A DNA stretch of 64,000 nt from Rhodanobacteraceae bacterium (GTDB taxonomy: Bacteria > Pseudomonadota > Gammaproteobacteria > Xanthomonadales > Rhodanobacteraceae), in NCBI GenBank assembly GCA_016790075.1, contig JAEUPP010000044.1, positions 1-64,000 on the forward strand. The letters run 5' to 3'. Under the pieces are notes generated by a model that did no database searches, was not told where the DNA came from, and saw nothing but the letters and a program-made list of their open reading frames with translations. Of the stretch, positions 35,771 through 44,696 are shown one piece after another. Positions within the stretch are counted from its first letter, which is position 1. Each line of letters starts with the position of its first letter. The translations under genes and the position numbers were made by a program.

Positions 35771-38299
35771 CTATTGCGCCGGCAAGGTAAACACACGTAC
35801 GGACTCGAGCAAACCGCTCGCGTATTCGTTCAGGCTGCGCGTCTCGTCGGCCTGCGTCGCCAACTGTTCCGTGGTCTGGCGGGTCGACTCCTGGATCTGG
35901 GCCGCTCGCAGCTGCAGCACGTCCGACGCCTTGGACTGCACCTCCGTCGTCGAGACGATGTCGCGCACGGAATTCACCAGCAGGTCTGTCTTTTCTTCCG
36001 TCGAGCGCATTTGCTCACCGGCACGTTCTGCCGTCTTGCTGATGTCGACGATTTGTGTGATCGCGCGGTTGATCGCCTCCACCGTGTCCACCGTCTCGGA
36101 CTGAATCGCCCCGACCAGGGTTGAAATCTGTTGCGTCGCCGTGCGCGCTCCTTCCGCAAGGCGCTTGACCTCATCCGCCACCACGGCATAGGCGCGACCT
36201 GCCTCACCAGCTGCCACCGCCTGCATGCTGGTATTGAGCGCGAGCAAGCTGGTGCGCTCGGCGATGCTGCCAATCAGATTGACTGCGGAGGTAATTTCCT
36301 GCGAACGCTCGCCCAGACGCTTGATCCGCTTTTCCGTCTCGCGGATAAGATCGCGCGACTCGGAAATGCCGTTGACCGTGTCGCGCACACTCACCAGAGC
36401 CAGACGGGTCGAACGTATTGCCTCTTCCGCAACCTGGTCGGCGCGGGTCGCACGGCCGGCGATTTCTCGCAGTGCCAGACCGGCCTGGTTCAATTCTTCC
36501 GACGCCTGCTGTATTTCGCGTGACCCCTTCGTGGCCACCGCCATGGCCGATTCCGAGCGCTCACGCACCTTGCCCGAAGCCGCTGCGACCTTGGCCGAAA
36601 TTTCGTCTACCTGACGCAATACACGCGCGGTCTCGCGCGTCATGAGGTTGAGTGCATCGGAAATCGCGCCCGTGATATCGGCCGTAACCGGCACTTTGAC
36701 CGTCAGGTCGCGCGAACTCAGACGGCTGACCGCCTGCATGATCTCGATCACCGACTGATTCAGCTGTTCGTTCTCGCTGGCCGCCTGGGCCAGCGAGTTC
36801 ACGCGTTCATCCAGCAATTTGTCCAGCGCCGTACCCAGCTCGCCGAGTTCGTCAGTCGGCGGCAGATGGGCTCGCGCCGCCAGATCGCCCTCGGTCAGCT
36901 TGCCCACCGTGCTTTGCAGGACGCCGATAGGACGATTGATCGAACGAGCCAGCAAGGTTGCCACGAATGCCGTCAAGGCCAGCACCAGAGCCAACATGAC
37001 CAGCAGCGCGATGACAGTACGGCGCAGCACCTGGCTGACAGGAGCGAAGGCCTCGGCCACGTCGATCTCGGCCAACAGGGCCCATTTCAGGCCAAGCACA
37101 TCGACAGGACCATAGGCGCCGAGCACCGGGACATTGCGGTAATCCGGATAGACGCCGTATCCGGACTTGCCCTCTGCCGCATCGGCTACGGCGCGTGTCT
37201 TGATCAGCTGCAATCCGATATTGCTGTTCTTTGCCTCGATCTTTTTTTGCACATCCAGCGGCAGGCCGGCAGCATTCAGCGCCGCCAGATAGGCGTTTTT
37301 TTCCTCGACGAGAAAGCGGCTGACGCTGCGCGGCGTCGAGTCGCTGCCAACCAGATAGATTTCACCCGAGCTACCCAGACCAGCCTTACGCCAGTCGCCG
37401 CCAAAGGTCATGATCTTGTTGATCTGGTTGATAGGCACCTGCACCAGCAGCACGCCTATTTTCTTGTCGCCCTCAAATAACGGCGTCGACATGAAAGCGG
37501 CCTGGTCCTCGTACGAGGGCAGGTAGGGCGCATAGTCGCTGAGGTAGAAGAACTCCGCCGCGTCCGCCGCACGCGCAGCACGGTAAGCATCACCGAGCAA
37601 GGTCTTGAAATAAGGACCATTGAGCAGCGAGGTCGCGTAGTCCAGCTCCTTGTAGTAGCTGTACACGACCGTGCCGGTGTCGAGGTCGGCGATAAAGACG
37701 TCGTAGAAGCCGAACTCATCAACCACTTTGCGGATAAACGGATGCAGGGCTGCATGCGCCTGCGAATAGGCACTGCCGTCACCGGCCGCATCGAGCTTGT
37801 TCTTGCTGCCCAGCGGATTGATGTTGTTGGCGATGTAGTGGTACTGCAGGGCAATCGCCGCATCAGGCAACTGGGTGAGGATAGGCCGCATGTCGACGCT
37901 GGCACCGGGGTTGCGCCGCCCAAACTCCTGCATGAAATCGCCGGCGTAGTAGCGCTCCAGCCGTTCCCGCGCCTGCGCCGGATCAAAACCCGGCGCCGTA
38001 GCCGGCATCGCGTAGGCAGCGTTGAGCGCCTTGGTTGAACGTATCAGATCGGGCGACCGCGCCAGCACGTTGACCGTTTTCTTCAGACTGGCGAAATACT
38101 CCTGGATCGCCTCCTGTTTCACGGTACGCAACGTAATCAGTTCGCTTTGCACACGCTCTTCCAGCGCGTCTCGCGCCGCATCAAGCGCCAGATACGTGAT
38201 CACGACAGAGGCGAGGATTACCGGGATGCTCGCCAAGGCCAGAGAGCCATACCGGATGCGCCCGCGGATCGAACGAAACATCGTGAACACGTTAGCCAT
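35771..38299 (-). CDS. pilJ: PilJ-type methyl-accepting chemoreceptor
   Basis: The protein has 842 residues. Of the three clustered starts, ATG 38299 has GGGG at the best spacing. Membrane helix 1 lies near residues 17-40 and helix 2 near 430-452. A large periplasmic sensor of double-Cache type lies between them, larger than in Pseudomonas PilJ. A HAMP domain and a long coiled coil follow, with the receptor hairpin ERTSLLALNTSMQAVAAGEA and RAYAVVADEVKRLAEGA near residue 695. It senses an unknown signal and controls ChpA through the CheW-like PilI, encoded 2 bases upstream. Confidence 0.9.
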   Translation of the reverse strand: MANVFTMFRSIRGRIRYGSLALASIPVILASVVITYLALDAARDALEERVQSELITLRTVKQEAIQEYFASLKKTVNVLARSPDLIRSTKALNAAYAMPATAPGFDPAQARERLERYYAGDFMQEFGRRNPGASVDMRPILTQLPDAAIALQYHYIANNINPLGSKNKLDAAGDGSAYSQAHAALHPFIRKVVDEFGFYDVFIADLDTGTVVYSYYKELDYATSLLNGPYFKTLLGDAYRAARAADAAEFFYLSDYAPYLPSYEDQAAFMSTPLFEGDKKIGVLLVQVPINQINKIMTFGGDWRKAGLGSSGEIYLVGSDSTPRSVSRFLVEEKNAYLAALNAAGLPLDVQKKIEAKNSNIGLQLIKTRAVADAAEGKSGYGVYPDYRNVPVLGAYGPVDVLGLKWALLAEIDVAEAFAPVSQVLRRTVIALLVMLALVLALTAFVATLLARSINRPIGVLQSTVGKLTEGDLAARAHLPPTDELGELGTALDKLLDERVNSLAQAASENEQLNQSVIEIMQAVSRLSSRDLTVKVPVTADITGAISDALNLMTRETARVLRQVDEISAKVAAASGKVRERSESAMAVATKGSREIQQASEELNQAGLALREIAGRATRADQVAEEAIRSTRLALVSVRDTVNGISESRDLIRETEKRIKRLGERSQEITSAVNLIGSIAERTSLLALNTSMQAVAAGEAGRAYAVVADEVKRLAEGARTATQQISTLVGAIQSETVDTVEAINRAITQIVDISKTAERAGEQMRSTEEKTDLLVNSVRDIVSTTEVQSKASDVLQLRAAQIQESTRQTTEQLATQADETRSLNEYASGLLESVRVFTLPAQ

Positions 38300-38301
38300 G
38301 A

Positions 38302-38874
38302 TCATGTCCCCAGCAGCGATACGCGTCGAACCGCCCTGCCGCGTGTTGCGCCGGCAAAGCACTGAGCTATCCAGCGATCAAACTGAAATTCCAACCACAG
38401 GGCCTGATCAACCCGATAGGCGCCCTGTGTATGCACACGCACCTCTGCCGGCGTGTTTTCCGGAACGGCTTCCCGCGTCGACAGGAAAACAAGCTCAGGC
38501 TCTGAAGGAATCAGAATCGCAAAGGCCGAGTCACCTGTGCCTATGACCAGCACCGCACGCTGGACGGCAAGCGGCGCATTCGTCAGCAGGGAAGCCATCA
38601 CGTCGAACACGGGGATCAGATTGCCGCGCAAATTCAACATGCCGACAAACCAGCGCGGAGCATTCGGAATGGGACAAAGCGAAACGCCATGAACCATTTC
38701 GGTCTGGCATTGCGGCGGCAATGCCAGGCCTATCGGGTCGCCGTCGGGTAGCGCAAGCTTCACGGCATAACGCGGCTCGCCGGAATCCCCTGTTTCTGCC
38801 GGCAGCCCGACAGCGGGCGACGCCAGCTCGGTTACAGGTATTCCCGCTAACCCCACCTGCTCGCTCGAATTCAT
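38302..38874 (-). CDS. pilI: PilI, CheW-type coupling protein
   Basis: The protein has 190 residues with a single CheW domain (about 30-180): YAVKLALPDGDPIGLALPP, then FVGMLNLRGNLIPVFDVMA, the most conserved CheW stretch. It should bridge PilJ and ChpA. Only two bases separate it from pilJ, so translation is probably coupled. The pilH gene ends 90 bases upstream. Confidence 0.9.
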   Translation of the reverse strand: MNSSEQVGLAGIPVTELASPAVGLPAETGDSGEPRYAVKLALPDGDPIGLALPPQCQTEMVHGVSLCPIPNAPRWFVGMLNLRGNLIPVFDVMASLLTNAPLAVQRAVLVIGTGDSAFAILIPSEPELVFLSTREAVPENTPAEVRVHTQGAYRVDQALWLEFQFDRWIAQCFAGATRGRAVRRVSLLGT

Positions 38875-38964
38875 CTCACCGGACTCCGCCTAGTAGAGAC
38901 TGTCCCTCTCAGACGGCAACAGGCTGCGAACATCATGAGCCTGATGCACAGGAGTCAACGCTAA

Positions 38965-39333
38965 CTACGCAAGCGCCGACTGAATCGCCTGCACCAGATC
39001 GCCTTTGGTATAGGGCTTTCCGACCAGGGTTCTGGCGCCCTGCATCTTGGCCCACATCAGATCGGCCTTCTGGCTCTTGGTCGACACGATGACAACCGGA
39101 ATGCTCTTGGTGGCTGGATCGGCCTGCAGGGTGCGGCAAGCCTCGTAGCCATCCATCTCCGGCATGATGATGTCCATGAGAATGAGATCGGGCTTGTCGA
39201 TCCTGGCCTTGTCGACCGCTTCCTTGCCGCTGCTGGCCGTCGTCGCGAGCCAACCGCTTTCGGTAACGATCGCCTTCAGGTTGGCAGTCTCCGCCGCTGA
39301 ATCGTCCACAATCAGAATTTTCTTGAGCGCCAT
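38965..39333 (-). CDS. pilH: PilH, single-domain response regulator
   Basis: The protein has 122 residues and is only a receiver: acidic Asp10/Asp11 in ILIVDDSAAE, acceptor Asp54 in LILMDIIMPEMDGYEACRTL, and a Lys in LVGKPYTKGD near residue 108. Gene order and the MDIIMPEMDGY segment match PilH of the twitching-motility system, which controls pilus retraction or cAMP signalling through ChpA. Confidence 0.88.
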   Translation of the reverse strand: MALKKILIVDDSAAETANLKAIVTESGWLATTASSGKEAVDKARIDKPDLILMDIIMPEMDGYEACRTLQADPATKSIPVVIVSTKSQKADLMWAKMQGARTLVGKPYTKGDLVQAIQSALA

Positions 39334-39395
39334 GCTTCCCCCTTCAACTGCCGTGGATCATCGATGGTCCCGCTGCACGCGGATATGACGGCCGC

Positions 39396-40271
39396 TCAGG
39401 ATGCGAGTACGTAGCCGCGAGCCTTGGCTGCCGTCGTGTCGTTCTTGAACAGCTTCATCACGATGCGGTTCACCGCCTGATAAAACGTTTTCAGATCGAT
39501 GGGCTTGATCAGATAGAGATCACATCCGGCCAAGGCGCCGCGTGCACGATCGAACGGCGAGGACCGGCTGGTCAGCATGACTATGGGCAGCTGCTTGGTC
39601 GCCGCATTGCGGCGCAGAGTCCGGCATACCTCGTACCCGTCCACGCCCGGCATGACGACGTCGAGGAACACAAGGTCGTAAGAGTACTTTTCGAGCAAAT
39701 GAAAGGCGCTGTCGGCATTGGACGCACAATCAGCCATGACGCCGACCTTGCTCAATGCTGCTTCCAGCTGATTACGCACCGTTACGCTGTCGTCAAGGAT
39801 AAGAGAGCGCAGCGGCCCGAGTTGCGACAGAAGCGGCGGCGCGCTGCCGGGTTTGAAAGGGCTGGGCTCGGTTGCCGTCCGCGGCGGCGGCTTGACCAGC
39901 GGCACGGCGGCAGGACTCAGCGCTGGCTGTGACAGGCTGCGCAATTCGACCTGCACAGCATCCTCAAGCGTAGCCACCAGTTGCGACCAGAGCGACTTGC
40001 GCAATATGCAGTAGCCGCCACCGGAATCACAGACATCCGCCAGCAATGCCTTTACCAGGCGTGGATTGCGCGCCTTGAGCTGGGCAAACAGCGCGCGGCT
40101 CTCGGCAATGGCAGGGTCTACGAGAGCAATGTCGCAGTTCTCGGCCAAGCTGATCGCTACAGGCCGAAACGTATAACGTGCAGACAACCCCCTGGACAGG
40201 ATGATCTGGATCATCCTCGTGTCTTTCGGCGTGAGCGCACAAAGACCGACCGTATACACACTACCAGACAT
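39396..40271 (-). CDS. pilG: PilG-like response regulator with an extra N-terminal domain
   Basis: The protein has 291 residues, more than twice PilG of Pseudomonas (135). Residues 1-105 look like a receiver-type domain without acid pocket (VYTVGLCALTPKDTRM, CDIALVDPAIAES). A Pro-rich linker (about 120-150) leads to a standard receiver with Asp160/Asp161, acceptor Asp204 in LVFLDVVMPGVDGYEVCRTL and Lys in LYLIKPIDLK. It is first in the leftward pil-chp operon, where pilG normally sits. The extra domain resembles that of the protein at 26515-27576. Function by position; the symbol is tentative. Confidence 0.8.
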   Translation of the reverse strand: MSGSVYTVGLCALTPKDTRMIQIILSRGLSARYTFRPVAISLAENCDIALVDPAIAESRALFAQLKARNPRLVKALLADVCDSGGGYCILRKSLWSQLVATLEDAVQVELRSLSQPALSPAAVPLVKPPPRTATEPSPFKPGSAPPLLSQLGPLRSLILDDSVTVRNQLEAALSKVGVMADCASNADSAFHLLEKYSYDLVFLDVVMPGVDGYEVCRTLRRNAATKQLPIVMLTSRSSPFDRARGALAGCDLYLIKPIDLKTFYQAVNRIVMKLFKNDTTAAKARGYVLAS

Positions 40272-41027
40272 ATCGCCCCCCTGTGAGCGTCAATCTGTAA
40301 CATTGATGGCCTGCTCGCCAGGCCGATGTAGGCCCAGCCCCAAACGCCATGCAACCGCAGTTCTTTCTCCTTTGCCTCACCGTTGCCAGGAGTATTCCCG
40401 CAATTGCCGCGCAGTGGAAGCCTCCCAGGCTGGCAGATTGCTCAAAACTCACTGCTACGCGAAACGGATGGCAACACATTTTTAGTCCCGCAGAAATTCG
40501 ACCCGCCGCTTACTGCCACAACATTGCCAAACCGAACTCCTGCAAACACTTGGCCACCATTCCGACGGCGACATTCCGACTCTTGATTGGGCAGTAAGGA
40601 CCGTATTTGTCGACGCTTTCCGCAACACATTCTGCTGCTCGGAACACGCAAGCGTTGACAGCCATGTAGTGCCGTAGCGACATCCACGCTCAAGATACGC
40701 GCCGTCGCACCAAGTCGAAAAATTCTACTTGTAAATAACGCTTTTTGTTATTTATGCACAGCTCGCCTACCGAAACAAGCCGACACTCCGCCTGCGGTGA
40801 TCCGCGCACGCGGACCGCCTTGCCGACACGCCCGGCGGCAACCGCCCCGACGCGCTCCAGTGAAGGTATGAACGGGCGCCCACAGCAAGGCTTCCGCGTT
40901 CCGGCGCCTGATCCGCTGCGCCAAATTCCCACACCCCGCGCTTGACTCACGCCGGCCCAGAAAACAGATTCAGCCATGAGCAGCGATGCTGCCCGTCAAC
41001 CGGATGTAGTCCTGTGCGAAGAAAAAC
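40272..41027. other. 756-base gene-free region with short repeats
   Basis: This divergent spacer lies between the pil-chp operon and the Ser/Thr kinase gene and must hold both promoters. Bases 40280-40760 look lower in GC than the flanks. Visible structure: an inverted repeat CTTACTGCC (40509-40517) with GGCAGTAAG (40590-40598); a direct repeat CATTCCGAC (40558-40566 and 40572-40580); and an 8-bp AT-rich palindrome TAAATAAC/GTTATTTA (40732-40739 and 40747-40754). No frame has coding character or a ribosome site. Operator sites or the scar of a lost element are both possible. Confidence 0.5.
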
Positions 41028-43430
41028 GTGATGAACAACCCCGTCGATCCGACCTGGCGCAGTGATCTCACCGCCACCATTCCCCACCATGACAGCGACG
41101 AGTTTGCGCCAGGCCAGCGCGTTGGCCGCTATCTGATCCGCCGGCTGCTGGGCCGTGGCGGCATGGGGGTGGTCTACCTCGCCGACCAGATTGAACCCGT
41201 GCGCCGCCTAGTTGCCTTGAAACTCGTGCGGCCGGCTTTTGCCGACCCGCTGGCCCAGGCCTATTTTGAAGTCGAGCGCCAGGCTCTGGCGCGCATGGAC
41301 CATCCGGGCATCGCGAAAGTGCTGGAAGCCGGCACTACTCCGGAAGGCTTGCCGTTCTTCGCCATGGAATGGATAGATGGTCCATCACTGGACACCTATG
41401 TCAGCCAGGCCACGCCCACACTGCGAGCGAAGCTGGAACTACTGCGTGAGATCGCGCTCGGCGCCCACCATGCGCACCAGCGTGGCGTTGTGCACCGTGA
41501 CCTCAAGCCAGGCAACGTGCTCGTGCCACAGATCGACGGTCGCGCCGTGCCGAAAATCATCGATTTCGGCATTGCGATAGGCGTCGACCGCGGCGGCGGA
41601 AACAACGAGTATGCAGGCACCTCGCTCTACATGAGCCCCGAGCAAAGCGGACTCGTCGACAGCAATATCGATGTGCGCAGCGATGTGTATTCGCTCGGCG
41701 TGGTCCTGCTCGAACTGCTGGCACCAGCCGGCACGCTGGACAAGCTGCGCGAACGCGGCATCGTGGCGAGCGGGCTATCGCGGGTGCTGCGCAGCGAACA
41801 CCCCGAGAAGGCAGCAGCGGACCACGCAATCGATTTACTGCCGCCACTGTCAGCGCTGCGCACAATTCCGCGCGAACTGCGTCATGTGATCACGCGCGCT
41901 ACCGAAGTCGAACGCGAGCAGCGCTATAGCTCGGCGCAGGCGCTGGCCGACGATCTGGCGAACTTCCTGGCCGACCGGCCGCTGGCGGCTGTGCCGGCGA
42001 CACGGTCTTATCTGCTGTCAAAGTTTCTGCGCCGTCACCGTCTGCCCATCAGCGCTGGCGCAGCCATTGCGTTGGCTTTGCTCATTGGCCTGGGAGCAAC
42101 CGTTCTTGCGCTGCTGCAGGCTCAATCCGAGCGCACACGCGCCGAAAGTGCGGCGCAACAGGCGACTCGCGAAGCCGCGCGAAGCCGCAGCCTGGCGGAA
42201 TTCCTCAGCACCGTGCTCGCCGGCATAGACCCGGAGCAGGCACGCGGACTCGATACCAGGCTGCTGCGCCAGGTACTCGACCAGGCCGCTGCCCGTGCCC
42301 AGCGGGATCTGGCGGGCGACGAGGAACAACTGGGCAATATCGAAGCGACGATAGGCCGCGCCTACCGCTCGATCCAGGAACTCGGCAAGGCCGAGGAGTT
42401 CCTGGCCCGGGCCCTGGCACGCCAGCGTGCGCTCCTGGGCGCCGATTCCGAAACCGCGCTTGAGACCGAACGTTTCCTGCTCTGGGCCGTTAGCGAGCAA
42501 GGCCGCGAGAGCGAAGCCCTGCAGCGCGCACATGAACTGCGTAGCCGCGCCGGGCGCGCGCTCGGCTCCAGCGCCCGCGGCACCCTGCTGGCCGATGTCG
42601 CCACCGGCTGGTTTGAATACCTCGTCGGCAACATGAAGCCAGCGGAAGCACTGCTGCGCCAGGCCGGCGAAGGACTGTCCGCAACGGCCGGAGCCGATAA
42701 TCCAAGTACGCTGGACGCGCAGGGCCGGCTCGGCATCGTGCTGGCGGACTCCGGTCAATATGAGGCCGCTCGCCCGCTTTATGAGCAGGTCCGCGCCGGT
42801 TACTCTGCGCTGTTTGGTCAAGACGATGCGCGCACGCTGGGCGTGCGCAACAGCCTGGGCATACTCGCGTTGCAGCAGCGCCGCTACGCCGACGGCGAAA
42901 CCGAATTCCGCAGCATGCTGCCGGTCTACGAGAAACTTTACGGCCCCGACCACACGCAAACGCTAGGGCTGGTGCTGAACATGTCCGGCGCCCTGCGCCA
43001 GCAGGGCAAGGTTGCGGAGTCAGGCCCCTATTATCAGCGCGCCTATGACGGCTTCCGCGGCAAGTTCGGCCCCGACAATCTGCGCACGCTGATGGCGCAG
43101 AACAATCTCGCCAACTATCTGGTCGACGCCGGCAGGCCGGACCAGGCCGTGGCCATGGCGCGGGAAGCCGTCGATCGCTCACGCCAGCCCTATGCGCGCA
43201 ATCGCATCCTGCTCGGCGAGTTTCATTTCACGCTGGGCAAGGCGCTGTTCGCCGCGCGCAAGCAGGTAGAGGCCGAATCCGAACTGATCCAGGCCTGGCA
43301 GCTGCGTTCGGAGGAAATGGGCGCGACCGCCGACGACACGCGCGATGTCGCGCGCAAGCTCGCCGAACTCAAGCGCGCGCAAAAGCAAACAGCTGCTGCG
43401 CGCGAGTGGGAAGAAAAAGCAAAACCTTAG
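41028..43430 (+). CDS. membrane Ser/Thr protein kinase with TPR repeats
   Basis: The protein has 800 residues, starting at GTG 41028 or the adjacent ATG 41031. The kinase domain (about 35-310) has the Gly loop LLGRGGMGVVYLA, Lys in VALKLVRP, catalytic HRDLKPGN, DFG in KIIDFGIA and the activation-loop end TSLYMSPEQ. A membrane helix lies near residues 340-362. A helical extracytoplasmic part (about 365-800) consists of TPR-like repeats with recurring GADNPSTLDAQ, GQDDARTLGVRN and GPDHTQTLGL turns. This is the usual PknB-like plus TPR layout of Proteobacteria. Its targets are unknown; the cyclase-FHA protein in this window is a candidate reader. Confidence 0.93.
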   Translation: MMNNPVDPTWRSDLTATIPHHDSDEFAPGQRVGRYLIRRLLGRGGMGVVYLADQIEPVRRLVALKLVRPAFADPLAQAYFEVERQALARMDHPGIAKVLEAGTTPEGLPFFAMEWIDGPSLDTYVSQATPTLRAKLELLREIALGAHHAHQRGVVHRDLKPGNVLVPQIDGRAVPKIIDFGIAIGVDRGGGNNEYAGTSLYMSPEQSGLVDSNIDVRSDVYSLGVVLLELLAPAGTLDKLRERGIVASGLSRVLRSEHPEKAAADHAIDLLPPLSALRTIPRELRHVITRATEVEREQRYSSAQALADDLANFLADRPLAAVPATRSYLLSKFLRRHRLPISAGAAIALALLIGLGATVLALLQAQSERTRAESAAQQATREAARSRSLAEFLSTVLAGIDPEQARGLDTRLLRQVLDQAAARAQRDLAGDEEQLGNIEATIGRAYRSIQELGKAEEFLARALARQRALLGADSETALETERFLLWAVSEQGRESEALQRAHELRSRAGRALGSSARGTLLADVATGWFEYLVGNMKPAEALLRQAGEGLSATAGADNPSTLDAQGRLGIVLADSGQYEAARPLYEQVRAGYSALFGQDDARTLGVRNSLGILALQQRRYADGETEFRSMLPVYEKLYGPDHTQTLGLVLNMSGALRQQGKVAESGPYYQRAYDGFRGKFGPDNLRTLMAQNNLANYLVDAGRPDQAVAMAREAVDRSRQPYARNRILLGEFHFTLGKALFAARKQVEAESELIQAWQLRSEEMGATADDTRDVARKLAELKRAQKQTAAAREWEEKAKP

Positions 43431-43470
43431 TCAACGAGTTCACGCCTGGACGCAACAACGGCCGCGGCAC

Positions 43471-44088
43471 TTACGCGGCCGCCAGTGCAACAAACCCTGG
43501 CTGTGCCCGCACGCGATCGAGCCAGGCCTGCACCTGTGGATACGCGGCGAGCTCAAAGCCGCCATCGGCTGCCGCATGGGTATAGGCGAACAGGGCGATA
43601 TCAGCGACGGTATAACTCGCACCAGCGAAGAAGGGCTGCGTCGCCAGATGCTGCTCCATGACCGCCAGTGCCTGGGCACCGCGCTCGCGCAGACGCGGCA
43701 GCTCCGCACGACGCGGATGATCCGCTGGCAGCCAGCGACAGATATAGCGTGCGACCGCGATATAGGGTTCGTGGCTGTATTGCTCGAAAAACAGCCATTG
43801 CAGCACCTGCGCACGCAACCAGGCATCTTGCGGCCAGTAGGGCGAGCCTTCGGCCAGAAAACACAGGATCGCGTTCGACTCGGCCAGCCAGCGCCCCGGC
43901 TCAAGTTCAAGTAGCGGCACCTTGCCGTTGGGATTCATTGCCAGATACTGCGGCGTACGCGTCTCGCCCGCCGCACTGTTTACCTCAACCCAGCGATACG
44001 GCCGCCCCAGCTGCTCAAGCAACAATTGCACCTTGTAGCAGTTTCCCGACAACTTCATGCCATAGACGGTCAACATATGCGGCTCCAT
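43471..44088 (-). CDS. glutathione S-transferase
   Basis: The protein has 205 residues; an internal ATG at 44076 gives MLTVYGMKLSGNCYKV, the usual start of this group. The N-terminal thioredoxin-like domain has MNPNGKVPLLELE and the glutathione-contact LAESNAILCFLAE. The all-helical C-terminal domain ends with YTVADIALFAYTHAA and VQAWLDRV. It conjugates or reduces with glutathione; substrate unknown. Cytoplasmic. It is convergent with the kinase gene; its stop lies in the loop and arm of a short GC hairpin (43460-43480). Confidence 0.92.
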   Translation of the reverse strand: MEPHMLTVYGMKLSGNCYKVQLLLEQLGRPYRWVEVNSAAGETRTPQYLAMNPNGKVPLLELEPGRWLAESNAILCFLAEGSPYWPQDAWLRAQVLQWLFFEQYSHEPYIAVARYICRWLPADHPRRAELPRLRERGAQALAVMEQHLATQPFFAGASYTVADIALFAYTHAAADGGFELAAYPQVQAWLDRVRAQPGFVALAAA

Positions 44089-44136
44089 AGGTCCAGTGGT
44101 TCCGTACTGGCGCGCATACGAGGGCTCAGCCGCCGA

Positions 44137-44685
44137 CTACACGCGCCCTGTTCTTGAATGCCATTCCTCGCGCGTCTGGCCCCAGATGTCCAAGGGCTTG
44201 GCATCGTAGGGAGCAGGCAGATTGGCCTGGCGCAGCAGACGCGAACCGAGGCGTTCAGCGACGCGCCGCGAGGCGAGATTGTCAGGGTCTATACAGTGAA
44301 TCACCTCGGTCCAGCCAAGATTGTCAAAGGCCCAGTCGATCGCAACCGCCGCCGCTTCCACCGCATAACCCTTGCCCTGCGCTGCGGCGCAGAGCCCCCA
44401 GCCTACTTCAGTGCCAGGCCACTCAGCCGGCATCCAGGGACCAATGCGGCCGATCCAGCGGCCGCTCGCTTTCTCGATGACCGAGAACATCGCAAACCCC
44501 TGCAACTGCCAGGAGCCGGCCATGCACATCAGCGCCCGCCACGCCGCCGAACGCCCCTGCACACCGCCAAGAAACTGCATGGTCTGCGGATCGGCGGCAA
44601 ACGCCGCCCAGGCATCGAGTTCGTCCAGGCGCGGTGTGCGCAGGAGCAGACGTTCGCTATGCAGCTCGACCTCAGTCATCGGCAA
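44137..44685 (-). CDS. GNAT acetyltransferase (RimJ/RimL-type)
   Basis: The protein has 182 residues. It opens with LHSERLLLRTPRLDELDAW. The acetyl-CoA loop is GWGLCAAAQGKGYAVEAAA near residue 100, and CIDPDNLASRRVAERLGSRL near 135 is the conserved end of the fold. It follows the glutaryl-CoA dehydrogenase gene leftward with an 11-base gap, so the two are probably cotranscribed. Acceptor unknown. Confidence 0.9.
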   Translation of the reverse strand: MPMTEVELHSERLLLRTPRLDELDAWAAFAADPQTMQFLGGVQGRSAAWRALMCMAGSWQLQGFAMFSVIEKASGRWIGRIGPWMPAEWPGTEVGWGLCAAAQGKGYAVEAAAVAIDWAFDNLGWTEVIHCIDPDNLASRRVAERLGSRLLRQANLPAPYDAKPLDIWGQTREEWHSRTGRV

Positions 44686-44696
44686 ACAGTCCCGAA

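Noticed and set aside
40349-40597. 82-codon frame with a signal-peptide-like start (MQPQFFLLCLTVARS)
   Set aside because: No ribosome site, no compatible codon bias and no domain; treated as non-coding.
43460-43480. 7-bp GC hairpin at the 3' end of the glutathione S-transferase gene
   Set aside because: It includes the stop codon and lacks a U-run on either strand; not called as a terminator.
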